Assembly: GCA_030524785.1 (NCBI GenBank)
Contig: JAUNFZ010000006.1
Location: forward strand, 1 to 58,049
Source: Eubacteriales bacterium
GTDB taxonomy: Bacteria > Bacillota > Clostridia > Lachnospirales > Lachnospiraceae
Length of the DNA stretch: 58,049 nucleotides
Direction: 5' to 3'
The number at the start of each line of letters is the position of its first letter. The stretch's first letter is position 1. A program made the position numbers and the translations under genes. Positions 15,135 through 24,439 of this stretch are shown here, one piece after another. The notes beneath the pieces were generated by a model. The model worked only from the letters and a program-made list of their open reading frames with translations, had not been told where the DNA came from and searched no databases.

Positions 15135-15638
15135 ATGAGAGAACTATTGCTGCTGCCCGTATGTGCCGGCGCGGTGCTGTGCGACATCTACGGACGGAAA
15201 ATACCGAATGTACTGACAGGCGCGGGATGGATTGCAGCCGCGGCGTATCAGTGGAGTGTGAAGGGACCTTTGGGAATGAAGGAATTTGCCGGAGGGATCA
15301 TGGTACCCTTTGTCCTGCTTGGGGTTTTGCATTACTTTCACATGATAGGCGCGGGAGATATCAAGCTTTTAATGGCCTGCGGAGGATTCTTTGGCCCGGT
15401 GGGAAGCCTGCAGTGCGTCTGCCTTTCATTTTTAATCGCGGCGGCAATGTCTCTGGCAGTGCTGGCGAGACACCACATTCTTCTGCGGCGCCTGAAGTAC
15501 TTATTTCAGTATCTGCAGGATTACCGGAAAAGCCGGAAATGGAAGCCGTACATTACACAGGGGGAGGACGCGGCGTATCTGCACTTTTCCATTCCTGTCT
15601 GTATAAGTGTGCTGCTGATGTCAGGAGGGATTCTTTGA
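15135..15638 (+). CDS. Prepilin peptidase (A24 family), Tad locus
   Basis: A 167-residue aspartic prepilin peptidase with several membrane segments. The two catalytic aspartates are Asp17 (LCDIYGRKIPN) and Asp75 (the GxGD motif GAGDIKLL). It lacks the N-terminal methylase domain, as in CpaA/TadV of Tad systems. It would cleave the leader of the Flp pilin encoded at 53884 and of the TadE-like pseudopilins. AGAGGAGGTCT precedes the ATG. First gene of the operon; overlaps the next gene. Confidence 0.88.
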   Translation: MRELLLLPVCAGAVLCDIYGRKIPNVLTGAGWIAAAAYQWSVKGPLGMKEFAGGIMVPFVLLGVLHYFHMIGAGDIKLLMACGGFFGPVGSLQCVCLSFLIAAAMSLAVLARHHILLRRLKYLFQYLQDYRKSRKWKPYITQGEDAAYLHFSIPVCISVLLMSGGIL

Positions 15639-16666
15639 AAAAACAAAAATTTGCAATTTTAGACATGGAAACAACGTATGCGCTGCATTTGATGGACTAT
15701 CTTGCAGAGCATCAGGGGACAGCTCTGGAGACCATGGTGTTTGACAGCATGGAAAGCCTGAAACATTATGTCCGCCAGAGTGCGCTTGATTTGCTGCTGG
15801 TTTCCGAGCGTATGATGTGCGATGAAATACGCCGGATGAATATCGGAAAAATTATCGTGCTTGCGGAGGGGGATGCGGCGGATACGGAAGACTGCCCGGC
15901 AGTTTACAAGTATCAGCCGTCGGACAGCCTGGTGGCTGAAGTCATGAGCTGCTATGCCTTTCAGGAGATTCCCCAGGCAAAATTTTTAAAGAAAAAGCAG
16001 ACAAAAGTCTACGGCGTTTATTCGCCGGTGGGGAGATGCGGAAAAACGTGTTTTGCACTGACGCTCGGGCAGATTCTTTCCCGCCGCCAGCCGGTGCTCT
16101 ATCTGAATCTGGAAGATTATGCGGGCTTTACAGATCTGATGGGAAAAGAGGCGCCCTCTGACTTGTCGGACGTTATGTATTTTGTAAGACAGAATCGGGG
16201 AAATATTGTGATGAAATTAAGCTCCGCCCTGCAGAAGCTGGGAGGAATGGATTATATTGCGCCCACATTTCAGGCGGCAGATCTGCGGGAGATCGACGTT
16301 GCCGAATGGATGCGGCTGCTGGACGAATTGATTGCCTACAGTCAGTATGAAGCAGTAATTCTGGATATAGGGCAGACGGTAAAAGAGCTGTTTCTGCTGC
16401 TTTCCCAGTGCCACAGGATTTATATGCCGGTCTGTACGGATATGATTTCTGAGGCAAAGATTTGCCAGTACGAGCAGCTTCTGCAGGAGATGGAGTACGG
16501 GGAGCTGCTGGAAAAAACGAAAAAACTGGTATTGCCCTTCTGCGCTGCGTCAATGCGGGGAGATTATTTTTTGGAACAGCTTGTCCAGGGGACTATGGGA
16601 GATTATGTGCGGGAACTGCTCAGACAGGAGGCGGAGGATGAATCGGAAACAGACAGAATTTTATGA
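15635..16666 (+). CDS. TadZ/CpaE-like pilus assembly ATPase
   Basis: A 343-residue protein with an N-terminal receiver-like region (about 1-110, no clear phosphorylation site) and a C-terminal MinD/ParA-like ATPase domain. The deviant Walker A is SPVGRCGKTCFAL (normally KGGxGKT), and VILDIGQ serves as Walker B. TadZ proteins place the Tad machine at the cell pole. It starts at TTG 15635, overlapping the previous stop (TTGA), with GGAGG six bases before. The following gene overlaps its 3' end. Confidence 0.8.
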   Translation: MKKQKFAILDMETTYALHLMDYLAEHQGTALETMVFDSMESLKHYVRQSALDLLLVSERMMCDEIRRMNIGKIIVLAEGDAADTEDCPAVYKYQPSDSLVAEVMSCYAFQEIPQAKFLKKKQTKVYGVYSPVGRCGKTCFALTLGQILSRRQPVLYLNLEDYAGFTDLMGKEAPSDLSDVMYFVRQNRGNIVMKLSSALQKLGGMDYIAPTFQAADLREIDVAEWMRLLDELIAYSQYEAVILDIGQTVKELFLLLSQCHRIYMPVCTDMISEAKICQYEQLLQEMEYGELLEKTKKLVLPFCAASMRGDYFLEQLVQGTMGDYVRELLRQEAEDESETDRIL

Positions 16667-17861
16667 ACTTCACGGGCGGCTGATAGAACTTCTTGATACA
16701 GCCAGAGAGCTGACCGACGAGGAAATCTATGAAAAGATAGATATTCTTCTGATGGAAAGGGAAGGCGGGCGCTGCCGCAGCTTAAGCCGCAGGGACGAAC
16801 TGCGCACAGAGCTTTTTAATTCTGTGCGCAAACTGGATATTTTGCAGGAACTGGTAGACAATGACAGCATCACGGAGGTAATGGTAAATGGCACAGATGG
16901 AATTTTCATTGAAAAAGCAGGCAGGGTGGAGAAATGGAGCAAGGGATTTGGCACAAGAGAAAAGATTGAGGATATGGTACAGTTTATTGCGGGAAAGAGC
17001 AACCGTATCGTCAACGCCACAGTTCCGATTGTGGATGCCAGGCTTGAAAACGGCGCGCGGGTAAATATGGTGCTGCCTCCGGTGGCGATCAACGGCCCGG
17101 TGATCACAATACGGCAATTCCCCAAAAATCCAATCCATATGCGCCAGCTGATTGCCTGGGGAGCCGTCACGGAGGAGGCGGTGCAGTTTCTCAGAAAGCT
17201 TGTGATTGCCGGGTACAATATTTTTATCAGCGGGGGTACGGGTTCCGGGAAAACAACATTTTTGAACGCGCTCTCTGATTTTATCCCGAAGGATGAAAGA
17301 ATCATTACCATTGAGGACAATGCGGAGCTGCAGATTCAGGGCGTGCCGAATCTGGTGCGGCTGGAAGCAAGAAAAGAAAATACGCAGGGAGAACATGCCA
17401 TCACAATCCGTGATCTGATACGGGCGAGCTTGAGGATGCGCCCGGATAGGGTGATCGTGGGAGAAGTGCGGGGCGAGGAGACGATTGACATGATTCAGGC
17501 GATGAACAACGGCCACGACGGAAGCCTTTCCACGGGCCACGGAAACAGTCCAAGGGATATGCTGGCCCGGCTAGAGACGATGGTGCTGATGGGAATTGAA
17601 CTGCCGGTTTCGGCCGTGCGCAGGCAGATTGCCTCGGGAATTGATATTCTGGTGCATCTGGGCAGGATGAGGGACAAGAGCCGGAAGGTGCTGGAGATTG
17701 TAGAAATTACCGGCTACCGGTATGAGACGGAGGAAATCCTGACAAAAACTCTGTTCGAGTTTGAGGAGGGGCGTAGCGGCGGAGAAAAGCATCTCGGCAG
17801 GCTGGTAAAAAAGGGGGAGCTGACGCAGAGGAAAAAACTGGAAAGGGCGGGATTTTTGTAA
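16638..17861 (+). CDS. TadA/CpaF-type secretion ATPase
   Basis: A 407-residue type II/IV secretion ATPase, the motor for Flp pilus assembly. Domains: an N-terminal helical part (1-70), a substrate-sensing segment with DNDSITEVMVNG, then the RecA-like core with Walker A FISGGTGSGKTTF, an Asp box IITIEDNAEL, Walker B RPDRVIVGEVRG and a His box NNGHDGSLSTGHG. The ATG at 16638 follows AGGAGGCGGAGG and overlaps the TadZ gene. Cytosolic hexamer by family. Confidence 0.93.
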   Translation: MNRKQTEFYELHGRLIELLDTARELTDEEIYEKIDILLMEREGGRCRSLSRRDELRTELFNSVRKLDILQELVDNDSITEVMVNGTDGIFIEKAGRVEKWSKGFGTREKIEDMVQFIAGKSNRIVNATVPIVDARLENGARVNMVLPPVAINGPVITIRQFPKNPIHMRQLIAWGAVTEEAVQFLRKLVIAGYNIFISGGTGSGKTTFLNALSDFIPKDERIITIEDNAELQIQGVPNLVRLEARKENTQGEHAITIRDLIRASLRMRPDRVIVGEVRGEETIDMIQAMNNGHDGSLSTGHGNSPRDMLARLETMVLMGIELPVSAVRRQIASGIDILVHLGRMRDKSRKVLEIVEITGYRYETEEILTKTLFEFEEGRSGGEKHLGRLVKKGELTQRKKLERAGFL

Positions 17862-18602
17862 ATGGATTATCGGGAGTATCACTTTACCCGCAGGGAATTT
17901 TTGAAAAATACAGCACTTTTCCTGGCTCTGGACGGAACGGTCAGCTACCTGTTTTACCGCTCCTTTCTTATCTTTGTGCTGTTTTTGCCAGGTGTAGTGC
18001 CTTTCCTTAAGGAGAGGAAAAAAGCCTGTGCAAAGGCAAGGCAGCAGAAACTTTTGTCACAGTTCCTTGACGGGATGCAGGCGGTGGAGACTGCGCTGCG
18101 GGCGGGATATTCTGTGGAAACGGCCTTCGCGCAGGCGCTTAAAGAACTGCAGAATCAATACGGCGGGACGGACGCGGATATCCTTTGGGAATTTCGGTAT
18201 ATTGCCGTGCAGCTGAATATGAACAGAAATCTGGAAGAACTGCTGAATGGACTGGCTGTTCGCAGCGGCGTGGAGGATATACGCACCTTTGCTGATATTT
18301 TTGCTGCGTCAAAACGGACCGGAGGAAATTTGATTGCAATCATACGAAATACCGTAACCTGCGCGGCCCAGAAGGAAGAAACCCGCAGGGAGATACAGAC
18401 GTGTCTGGCGGCAAAAAGACTGGAGCAGAATATTATGAGTCTGGTGCCCTGCCTGATTCTTCTTTATGTACAGGCAGTGTCTCCGGGATTTCTTGATGTG
18501 ATGTATCACAATGCGGCGGGTATACTGGTGATGAGTCTTTGCCTTGCCCTGTATGCTGCCGCCTGGGCCTGGGGAAAAAAGATTGTGAGTATCGAGGTGT
18601 AG
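17862..18602 (+). CDS. TadB-like platform protein
   Basis: A 246-residue inner-membrane platform protein with one T2SSF/GspF domain. There is a membrane segment near residues 27-47, a cytosolic helical domain with GMQAVETALRAGYSVETAF, and two C-terminal hydrophobic segments. It would sit beside TadA and couple ATP hydrolysis to pilin insertion. It begins immediately after the TadA stop. Shorter than proteobacterial TadB, as is usual for Clostridia. Confidence 0.82.
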   Translation: MDYREYHFTRREFLKNTALFLALDGTVSYLFYRSFLIFVLFLPGVVPFLKERKKACAKARQQKLLSQFLDGMQAVETALRAGYSVETAFAQALKELQNQYGGTDADILWEFRYIAVQLNMNRNLEELLNGLAVRSGVEDIRTFADIFAASKRTGGNLIAIIRNTVTCAAQKEETRREIQTCLAAKRLEQNIMSLVPCLILLYVQAVSPGFLDVMYHNAAGILVMSLCLALYAAAWAWGKKIVSIEV

Positions 18603-18615
18603 AGGTGCAGAACGA

Positions 18616-19911
18616 ATGAAAAAGATTTTTTACAGAGCGGCCTATGCGCTGCTGAAAAGAGTGGGAAGAATACAGGAAAAACGTTCCGAGGAACAGGAAT
18701 TTGAGGTGAAACGGCTGGCGCAGGCAATGATGGTAGCCGCAGCAGGAATCTGCGGGGCAGTTTTGCTGCAGACGGTCTTTTTGTGTCAGAACCATTTTCT
18801 GGAAAAGCCGGAACTTGCGCGCCCTTCAAAGGGAGAAGGGGAACGGCGGCAGGAACTTCTGGCGCAGATTGGGGACGAGGAGTATACGGAAAAAATAGAG
18901 CTCCTTTTGGCGGAACGAAAATATACCGCGCAGGAAAAGCAGGAGCTTTTGAAGGCAGCCATAAAAGAGATTGAAGAAGTGCTCTTAGGGGATAATCCCT
19001 CCGCAGATGAAGTGCGGGAGAAAGTAAATCTGCCGGAGGAGCTTCAGGAGGGCAGGGTAAAGGTGCAGTGGGGACAGGATCCCGCGGGGCTTTTGGATGA
19101 GGACGGATATATAAAAGAGGAGCTGGAAGAAGACGGCAGTTTGCTGCAGCTTAAGGCCCTGCTGGATTGTGAGGGGCAGGAAGCAATCTACGAATGTGCG
19201 CTTCATTTGCTGCCTCCTGTGTATGATGAAGCGGGGAAGCTGGGTGTGTATTTGAAAAAAGAGGTGGAAAAGGCTGACCAGGAAAGCGCTGAAAAAGATA
19301 AGATACAGCTGCCGGAAAGCATAGACGGCCGCAGAATCATCTGGAAGATACCGGGCAGCTCCGGCGCAGGGATTTGCCTTATGCTGACGGCAGCGGCGGC
19401 GATTGCGGTCTGGATGGGAAGAAAACGTGAGGTGGAAAAACAGGAACAGCGCAGGCGGCGACAGCTGATACTGGATTATTCCGACCTGCTTTTTAAGCTG
19501 AGTATGCTTTTAAATTCAGGGCTGACAATGCAGAATACTTTTTTTAAAATTGCCTTCGATTACCGAGACCGGCAGAATCGGGAGGTGCGCTATGCCTATG
19601 AGGAAATGCTGGCTGCCTGCTATGAGATGCGAAGCGGGATACCGGAGGCCCGCGCTTATGAAAACTTTGGAAGGCGCTGCCAGGAGGGATGCTATGTAAA
19701 ACTGGGCGTTATGCTGTCGACCAATCTTCAGAAGGGATCAGAGGGCCTTGCAAAGCTGCTTCAGGAACTGGCGGCATCCTCTATGGAGGAACGCCGGCAG
19801 CTTGCCAAAAAACTGGGGGAGGAAGCGGGCACCCGGCTTCTGATGCCTATGGTACTGATGCTTTTGGTGGTGCTGGTCATTCTGATGGTGCCGGCAGTAC
19901 TGGCGTTTTAG
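18616..19911 (+). CDS. TadC-like platform protein with long extra segment
   Basis: A 431-residue membrane protein. Membrane segments lie near residues 37-57, 250-270 and 408-430, with a T2SSF-like helical domain between the last two (LLFKLSMLLNSGLTMQNTF). An unusual highly charged stretch of roughly 190 residues (about 60-245) separates the first two membrane segments and would face one side of the membrane. It is the last Tad gene before the sugar operons; the Flp pilin gene that normally follows lies 34 kb away. GTG/ATG choice is clear: ATG at 18616. Confidence 0.75.
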   Translation: MKKIFYRAAYALLKRVGRIQEKRSEEQEFEVKRLAQAMMVAAAGICGAVLLQTVFLCQNHFLEKPELARPSKGEGERRQELLAQIGDEEYTEKIELLLAERKYTAQEKQELLKAAIKEIEEVLLGDNPSADEVREKVNLPEELQEGRVKVQWGQDPAGLLDEDGYIKEELEEDGSLLQLKALLDCEGQEAIYECALHLLPPVYDEAGKLGVYLKKEVEKADQESAEKDKIQLPESIDGRRIIWKIPGSSGAGICLMLTAAAAIAVWMGRKREVEKQEQRRRRQLILDYSDLLFKLSMLLNSGLTMQNTFFKIAFDYRDRQNREVRYAYEEMLAACYEMRSGIPEARAYENFGRRCQEGCYVKLGVMLSTNLQKGSEGLAKLLQELAASSMEERRQLAKKLGEEAGTRLLMPMVLMLLVVLVILMVPAVLAF

Positions 19912-19964
19912 GACGATTCTCTATTGTAATTTCAGCGCGTGGTTTGGTATAATACAAAAAATGC

Positions 19965-20020
19965 TTGACATTGTTATGTCATGCTGTTAGTATATTGATA
20001 TATCAAGTATATCAATATAC
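19965..20020 (+). promoter_or_regulatory. Promoter and palindromic operator of the GntR operon
   Basis: TTGACA (19965-19970), 17-base spacer, TAGTAT (19988-19993). A 31-base palindrome (19990-20020), 13-base arms GTATATTGATATA and TATATCAATATAC around TCAAG, covers the -10 box and start site. This is the position expected for repression by the GntR protein encoded next. Confidence 0.82.
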
Positions 20021-20047
20021 CAGAATACGTTTAAGAAGGTGAATGAT

Positions 20048-20764
20048 ATGATTGATAAGATGAGTCCGATTCCAATTTATTTTCAACTGAAAGAAAAGCT
20101 CCAGGGGCTGATTGAAGCCGGAGAACTGAAGAAGGGCGACCGAATTTACTCTGAAAATGAGCTGTGCGAGATGTATGATGTGAGTCGTATTACTGCAAAG
20201 CGCGCGCTGGACGAGCTGGTGAAGGACGGGTACATAAACAGACTTCCGGGTCGTGGCAGTTTTGTCCAGGGCAGTAAGATCGAACATCAATTGTCAAACT
20301 TCTATTCGTTTTCGGAGGAGGTTAAGAAGAAAGGCATGGTACCCTCCTCGGTGATTGTTAAACTGGAGGTGATTGAGGCCGACGAGTTTATCAGCGGAAA
20401 TCTGGGAATCAAAAAGGGTGATAAGGTGCATTACTTAAAGAGACTGAGAAAGGCGGACGACAGACTTATCGCATTGGATCGCTCTTTTATTCCCTTAACT
20501 GTCTGCAGCAGGCTGACAAAAGAGGAACTGGACAATAATTCACTGTATCAGGTACTAACTAACAAGGGTATTGTTCCGGAGAGAGCCACAGAGTATTTTT
20601 ATGCGGAAATCATCTCGGACAGGGACGCGGAGCTGCTGAATATGAAGCGTGGGCAGGCGTCTTTGAAAGTAGGCCGCAAAACTTACTGTCAGGAAAGGCT
20701 GATTGAGTATAATTACCGATATTATAAAGGACAGCAGTACAGTTATTCTGTGGAACTGAAATGA
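20048..20764 (+). CDS. GntR/HutC-family transcriptional regulator
   Basis: A 238-residue repressor with an N-terminal GntR winged helix (about 8-72; LCEMYDVSRITAKRALDEL is the recognition region) and a C-terminal UTRA ligand domain (about 88-230). UTRA members of this group often sense amino-sugar phosphates. The ATG at 20048 fits AAGAAGGTG better than the GTG three codons earlier. It heads the operon of transporter set 2 and the amino-sugar enzymes, and the palindrome in its promoter implies autoregulation. Confidence 0.87.
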   Translation: MIDKMSPIPIYFQLKEKLQGLIEAGELKKGDRIYSENELCEMYDVSRITAKRALDELVKDGYINRLPGRGSFVQGSKIEHQLSNFYSFSEEVKKKGMVPSSVIVKLEVIEADEFISGNLGIKKGDKVHYLKRLRKADDRLIALDRSFIPLTVCSRLTKEELDNNSLYQVLTNKGIVPERATEYFYAEIISDRDAELLNMKRGQASLKVGRKTYCQERLIEYNYRYYKGQQYSYSVELK

Positions 20765-20811
20765 TACCTGGCGCGGGGGCTTCCCGACATCAAACGGAGG
20801 TATTAAAGATT

Positions 20812-21759
20812 ATGAGGAAAAAATTACTGGGAACTATGATTACTGTATCACTGGCAGCTTCTGTCATTGGAACGGCAGCTCTGGCGGAAGAAGAATCAAA
20901 GAATTATGAGGGCGTAAAAATCGCTTATACCTGTCAGGATCTTACCAACACTTACTTTGTGGAAGTTGCAAACGGTGTGCAGGACCGCTGCGACGAGCTG
21001 GGAATTGAAGTGAACATTCATGACGGCAAAGGAGATATTGCAAATCAGGTAACGGCCTTCGAGAACTTTATATCGGAGGGTATCCAGGGAATTATCGTAA
21101 GCCCGATCGATCAGACCGCGCTTGTTCCATCTGTAAAAGCAGCGCAGGAAGCCGGTATTCATGTGATTTCGGGAAATCAGCTGGTAGAGGGCAGCGAGGC
21201 GTTTATCACACCTCCGGAGTATGAGTATGGCTTTATGATCGGCGAGAGAGCGGGTGAGTGGATCCGCGATGAACTGGACGGACAGGCAAAGGTAGCGATT
21301 TTTGATTATCCTGAATTGGAATCCATTATTGACCGCGGCAACGGTATCGAGGAAGGTATCCTGAGCGTAGCGCCGGATGCAGAGATCGTGGCCCGTCAGA
21401 GCGCGAACAGCACAGAAAAAGGCATGAGCAATATGGAAAATATTCTTCAGGCAAATCCGGATGTGGAAGTTGTGGTATGTGTAAACGACGCAGGCGCTCT
21501 GGGAGCATATGAAGCGATGATGGCAGCAGGAAAGGACAGCGACCGCGTGTTTATCGGCGGACTGGATGCAATTGACGAGGCGTTGAATAAGATTAAAGAA
21601 GGCGGCATTTACAGAGCAACGGTAGACATTCAGCCTTATGAGACAGGCAAACTGTTCGTGGACAGCCTGCTGGAGGTTATGGAAAACGGGCCCATCGAGG
21701 AAACGATTCAGGTTCCCATGAAAGTGGTAGACGCTTCCAATATTGACGAATATAAATAA
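20812..21759 (+). CDS. Sugar-binding protein of ABC transporter set 2
   Basis: A 315-residue RbsB-like receptor with a signal peptide of about 23 residues ending AALA before EEESKNY. There is no lipobox cysteine. Mature-lobe motifs include IAYTCQDLTNTYFVEVANGV and GIIVSPIDQTALVP. The ATG at 20812 follows CGGAGG. The gene comes first in the transporter set and is followed by a hairpin (21846-21867), which may let it be made in excess over the membrane parts. Confidence 0.88.
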   Translation: MRKKLLGTMITVSLAASVIGTAALAEEESKNYEGVKIAYTCQDLTNTYFVEVANGVQDRCDELGIEVNIHDGKGDIANQVTAFENFISEGIQGIIVSPIDQTALVPSVKAAQEAGIHVISGNQLVEGSEAFITPPEYEYGFMIGERAGEWIRDELDGQAKVAIFDYPELESIIDRGNGIEEGILSVAPDAEIVARQSANSTEKGMSNMENILQANPDVEVVVCVNDAGALGAYEAMMAAGKDSDRVFIGGLDAIDEALNKIKEGGIYRATVDIQPYETGKLFVDSLLEVMENGPIEETIQVPMKVVDASNIDEYK

Positions 21760-21845
21760 AGCGTGAATGTAGGAAACGATATAAGAGGAACATGACGTTT
21801 TATGTAAACAGGAAAAAAAGAGGCGGCGCATCAGAACGGTTTTGA

Positions 21846-21882
21846 GAAGGAACCGCCGGGTTCCTTCGCGCCGGCTCTTTTT
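21846..21882 (+). other. Two overlapping hairpins between binding protein and ATPase genes
   Basis: GAAGGAACC/GGTTCCTTC (21846-21867) is a perfect nine-base stem. GCCGG (21855-21859) can instead pair with CCGGC (21871-21875), which is followed directly by TCTTTTT. The two stems exclude each other, a layout like a terminator with an alternative fold. It may be simple partial termination after the binding-protein gene. Confidence 0.55.
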
Positions 21883-21935
21883 ATACCCTTTTTGAGCCAT
21901 TTATCGGGATAAACAAGGATAAGGCAGGTGAAATT

Positions 21936-23414
21936 ATGGCGGAGACAATCCTGGAATTAAAACATATCACGAAGAAATTTCCGGGCGTAGTAGCCCTGGA
22001 CGATGTCTCACTTGATATCAAAAAGGGAGAGGTGCACACTCTGGTGGGGGAAAACGGCGCCGGAAAATCGACGTTGATAAAAATTATCACCGGAGCGCAT
22101 AAACCGACCTCCGGAGAGTTCTGGTTTGAAGGAAAACAGGTGGAGAATAACTCGCCGTCCTACGCAAAACAGCTGGGAATAGGGGTGATTTATCAGGAGC
22201 TGAATCTGATGCCTCAACTGACAGTGGCGGAGAACATTTTTTATGGAAAAGAACTGAAAAAGGGAATCTTTCTTGACAAAAAGGAAATGAACCGCCGCTG
22301 TGAAGAAATCATATGCGATCTTGGGGTAAAAATAGATCCGCAGATGAAAGTTTCCAGGCTGTCCATTGCGGAACAGCAGATTGTGGAAATTGTAAAAGCG
22401 CTGTCGGAGGATATTAAAATTCTGATCATGGACGAACCATCGGCGCCATTGACAAACTCTGAGATCGACAAGATGTTTGAGATTGTAAAAAAACTGAAGC
22501 AAAAGGGCGTAGGAATACTTTACATTTCGCACCGCCTGGAGGAAGTATTTGAAATTGGAGATCGGGCGACCGTGCTGCGGGATGGAAAATATATTGTTAC
22601 GCTGCCGGTGGAGGAACTTGATAAGCAGAGCATGATCCGCTATATGGTGGGACGGGAACTGGGGCAGGACTATCCGGGTCCTTCATCCGAGCCGGGTGAG
22701 TGTATTTTGAAGGTGGAAAATCTGACGAACCATCGGATAAAAAACTGCAGTTTTGAGCTGAGAAAAGGAGAGATCCTTGGAATTGCCGGGCTGGTAGGTG
22801 CCGGGCGGACGGAACTTGTTCGAGCAATTTTTGGGGCGGATCCGGTGACAAAGGGAACCGTCACGAAAAATGGCCGGAAGCTTCAAATCAAATCGCCCAG
22901 GGATGGAATTTCGAACGGAATCGGACTGATCACGGAAGACAGGAAAAATCAGGGGCTTCTTCTGAACAAACCGATTGACTACAATACGACCTACGCCAGT
23001 ATGGATAAGGTCTGCAGAGCAGGCGTCATTGATTTTAAGAAAGAAAAAGAAATGGCAGAGAAGTATATGAAAGCCATGGACATCAAAGCATATGATAAAT
23101 CCCAGAAGGCGGGAACCCTCTCCGGCGGGAATCAGCAGAAGGTTGTTCTTGCAAAATGGCTGGCTACCGACTCGGACATTTTGATTTTTGACGAGCCTAC
23201 CAGAGGCATCGACGTAGGAGCAAAGGCAGAGATATACCTGCTGATGCGGGAGCTTGTGGAAAGTGGGAAATCCATTATTATGATATCCTCGGAAATGCCG
23301 GAACTTTTGGGAATGAGCGACAGGATTCTGGTAATGCACGAGGGGCAGATTAAGGGAACGCTGTCCAGAGAGGAAGCCACCCAGGAACAGATCCTGTACC
23401 TGGCTACATTGTAA
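21936..23414 (+). CDS. Sugar ABC transporter ATP-binding protein, set 2
   Basis: A 492-residue tandem ATPase of the RbsA/MglA type. Domain 1: GENGAGKST, LSIAEQQ, MDEPSAPLT. Domain 2: GLVGAGRTE (degenerate Walker A), LSGGNQQK, FDEPTRGID. ATG at 21936 after GGCAGGTG. Functions with the permease at 23450 and the binding protein at 20812. Confidence 0.93.
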   Translation: MAETILELKHITKKFPGVVALDDVSLDIKKGEVHTLVGENGAGKSTLIKIITGAHKPTSGEFWFEGKQVENNSPSYAKQLGIGVIYQELNLMPQLTVAENIFYGKELKKGIFLDKKEMNRRCEEIICDLGVKIDPQMKVSRLSIAEQQIVEIVKALSEDIKILIMDEPSAPLTNSEIDKMFEIVKKLKQKGVGILYISHRLEEVFEIGDRATVLRDGKYIVTLPVEELDKQSMIRYMVGRELGQDYPGPSSEPGECILKVENLTNHRIKNCSFELRKGEILGIAGLVGAGRTELVRAIFGADPVTKGTVTKNGRKLQIKSPRDGISNGIGLITEDRKNQGLLLNKPIDYNTTYASMDKVCRAGVIDFKKEKEMAEKYMKAMDIKAYDKSQKAGTLSGGNQQKVVLAKWLATDSDILIFDEPTRGIDVGAKAEIYLLMRELVESGKSIIMISSEMPELLGMSDRILVMHEGQIKGTLSREEATQEQILYLATL

Positions 23415-23449
23415 TTTTGCTATTAACGACTTCAAGGAGGAATCTTTCT

Positions 23450-24412
23450 ATGAACGGTCAAAAATCTGATAAAAAGCGGCATAATATGTCGCAGTTTGCC
23501 ATTTGGATTGCCCTGCTGGCTATGCTGATCTTCTTTTCTGTGACAACAAAGGGCTTTCTTACTTCCACAAATATATTTAACGTGCTGCGGCAGGTGGCGG
23601 TAAACGGAATCGCCGCAGTGGGGGCTACGATGGTAATTATCACAGGAGGAATCGATATCAGCCAGGGAGCAGTCATGGGCGTTGCGTCTGTGGGCTGCGC
23701 TATGATGATTAATCAGGGCATACATCCGGCTTTGGCGGTGCTGCTCTCTCTGATACTGGGGCTTGTGATTGGCATATGCAACGGATTCTTTGTATTTGAA
23801 ATCAATCTGCCGCCGATGATCGCTACCCTTGGCGTATCTACGGTGCTCCGGGGCGTGGCCTATATTATCTCCGGCGGCCTTCCGGTTTATGGTCTCCCGG
23901 AATCCTTTACGGTGATAGGACAGGGATATCTGGGCCCGATTCCCGTACCGGTTATCATTATGATCGTGTGCTTTATCTTTGGGTATTTCCTGCTGGAACA
24001 TACCGCCTTTGGAAGATATATTTACGGCGTGGGAAGCAACCGCGAAGCATCCAGATTAAGCGGTGTAAACATACGGAAAATCTATTACGGCGTATATGCG
24101 CTGTGCAGTTTTCTGGCAGCGCTGGCAGGAATCGTGCTGTTAAGCCGTGTAAACAGCGGCCAGCCAAAGGCCGGCGAAAATTACGATATGGACATCATCA
24201 CGGCGGTCGTATTGGGCGGTGTGAGTACCACCGGAGGCGAAGGAAAGATTGTGAATGTAATTGTAGGACTTTTGCTAATCGGGGTTGTGCTGAACGGCAT
24301 GGTATTGATGAATATTTCCGATTACTATCAGCGCGTGGTAAAGGGCGCCGTATTGCTGCTGGCTATCAGCTATGACAAACTGAGCCAGATGAAATCTCAG
24401 AAGACGGCATAA
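23450..24412 (+). CDS. Sugar ABC transporter permease (RbsC-like), set 2
   Basis: A 320-residue CUT2 permease with about eight to ten membrane segments. Conserved loops ITGGIDISQGAVMG, SNREASRLSGVN and VLGGVSTTGGEG are present. The ATG at 23450 is chosen for AAGGAGG nine bases upstream. It ends 27 bases before the epimerase gene, so transport and metabolism are one operon. Confidence 0.92.
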   Translation: MNGQKSDKKRHNMSQFAIWIALLAMLIFFSVTTKGFLTSTNIFNVLRQVAVNGIAAVGATMVIITGGIDISQGAVMGVASVGCAMMINQGIHPALAVLLSLILGLVIGICNGFFVFEINLPPMIATLGVSTVLRGVAYIISGGLPVYGLPESFTVIGQGYLGPIPVPVIIMIVCFIFGYFLLEHTAFGRYIYGVGSNREASRLSGVNIRKIYYGVYALCSFLAALAGIVLLSRVNSGQPKAGENYDMDIITAVVLGGVSTTGGEGKIVNVIVGLLLIGVVLNGMVLMNISDYYQRVVKGAVLLLAISYDKLSQMKSQKTA

Positions 24413-24439
24413 TCAGGAAAAAAGAAAAGGAGACGAACT

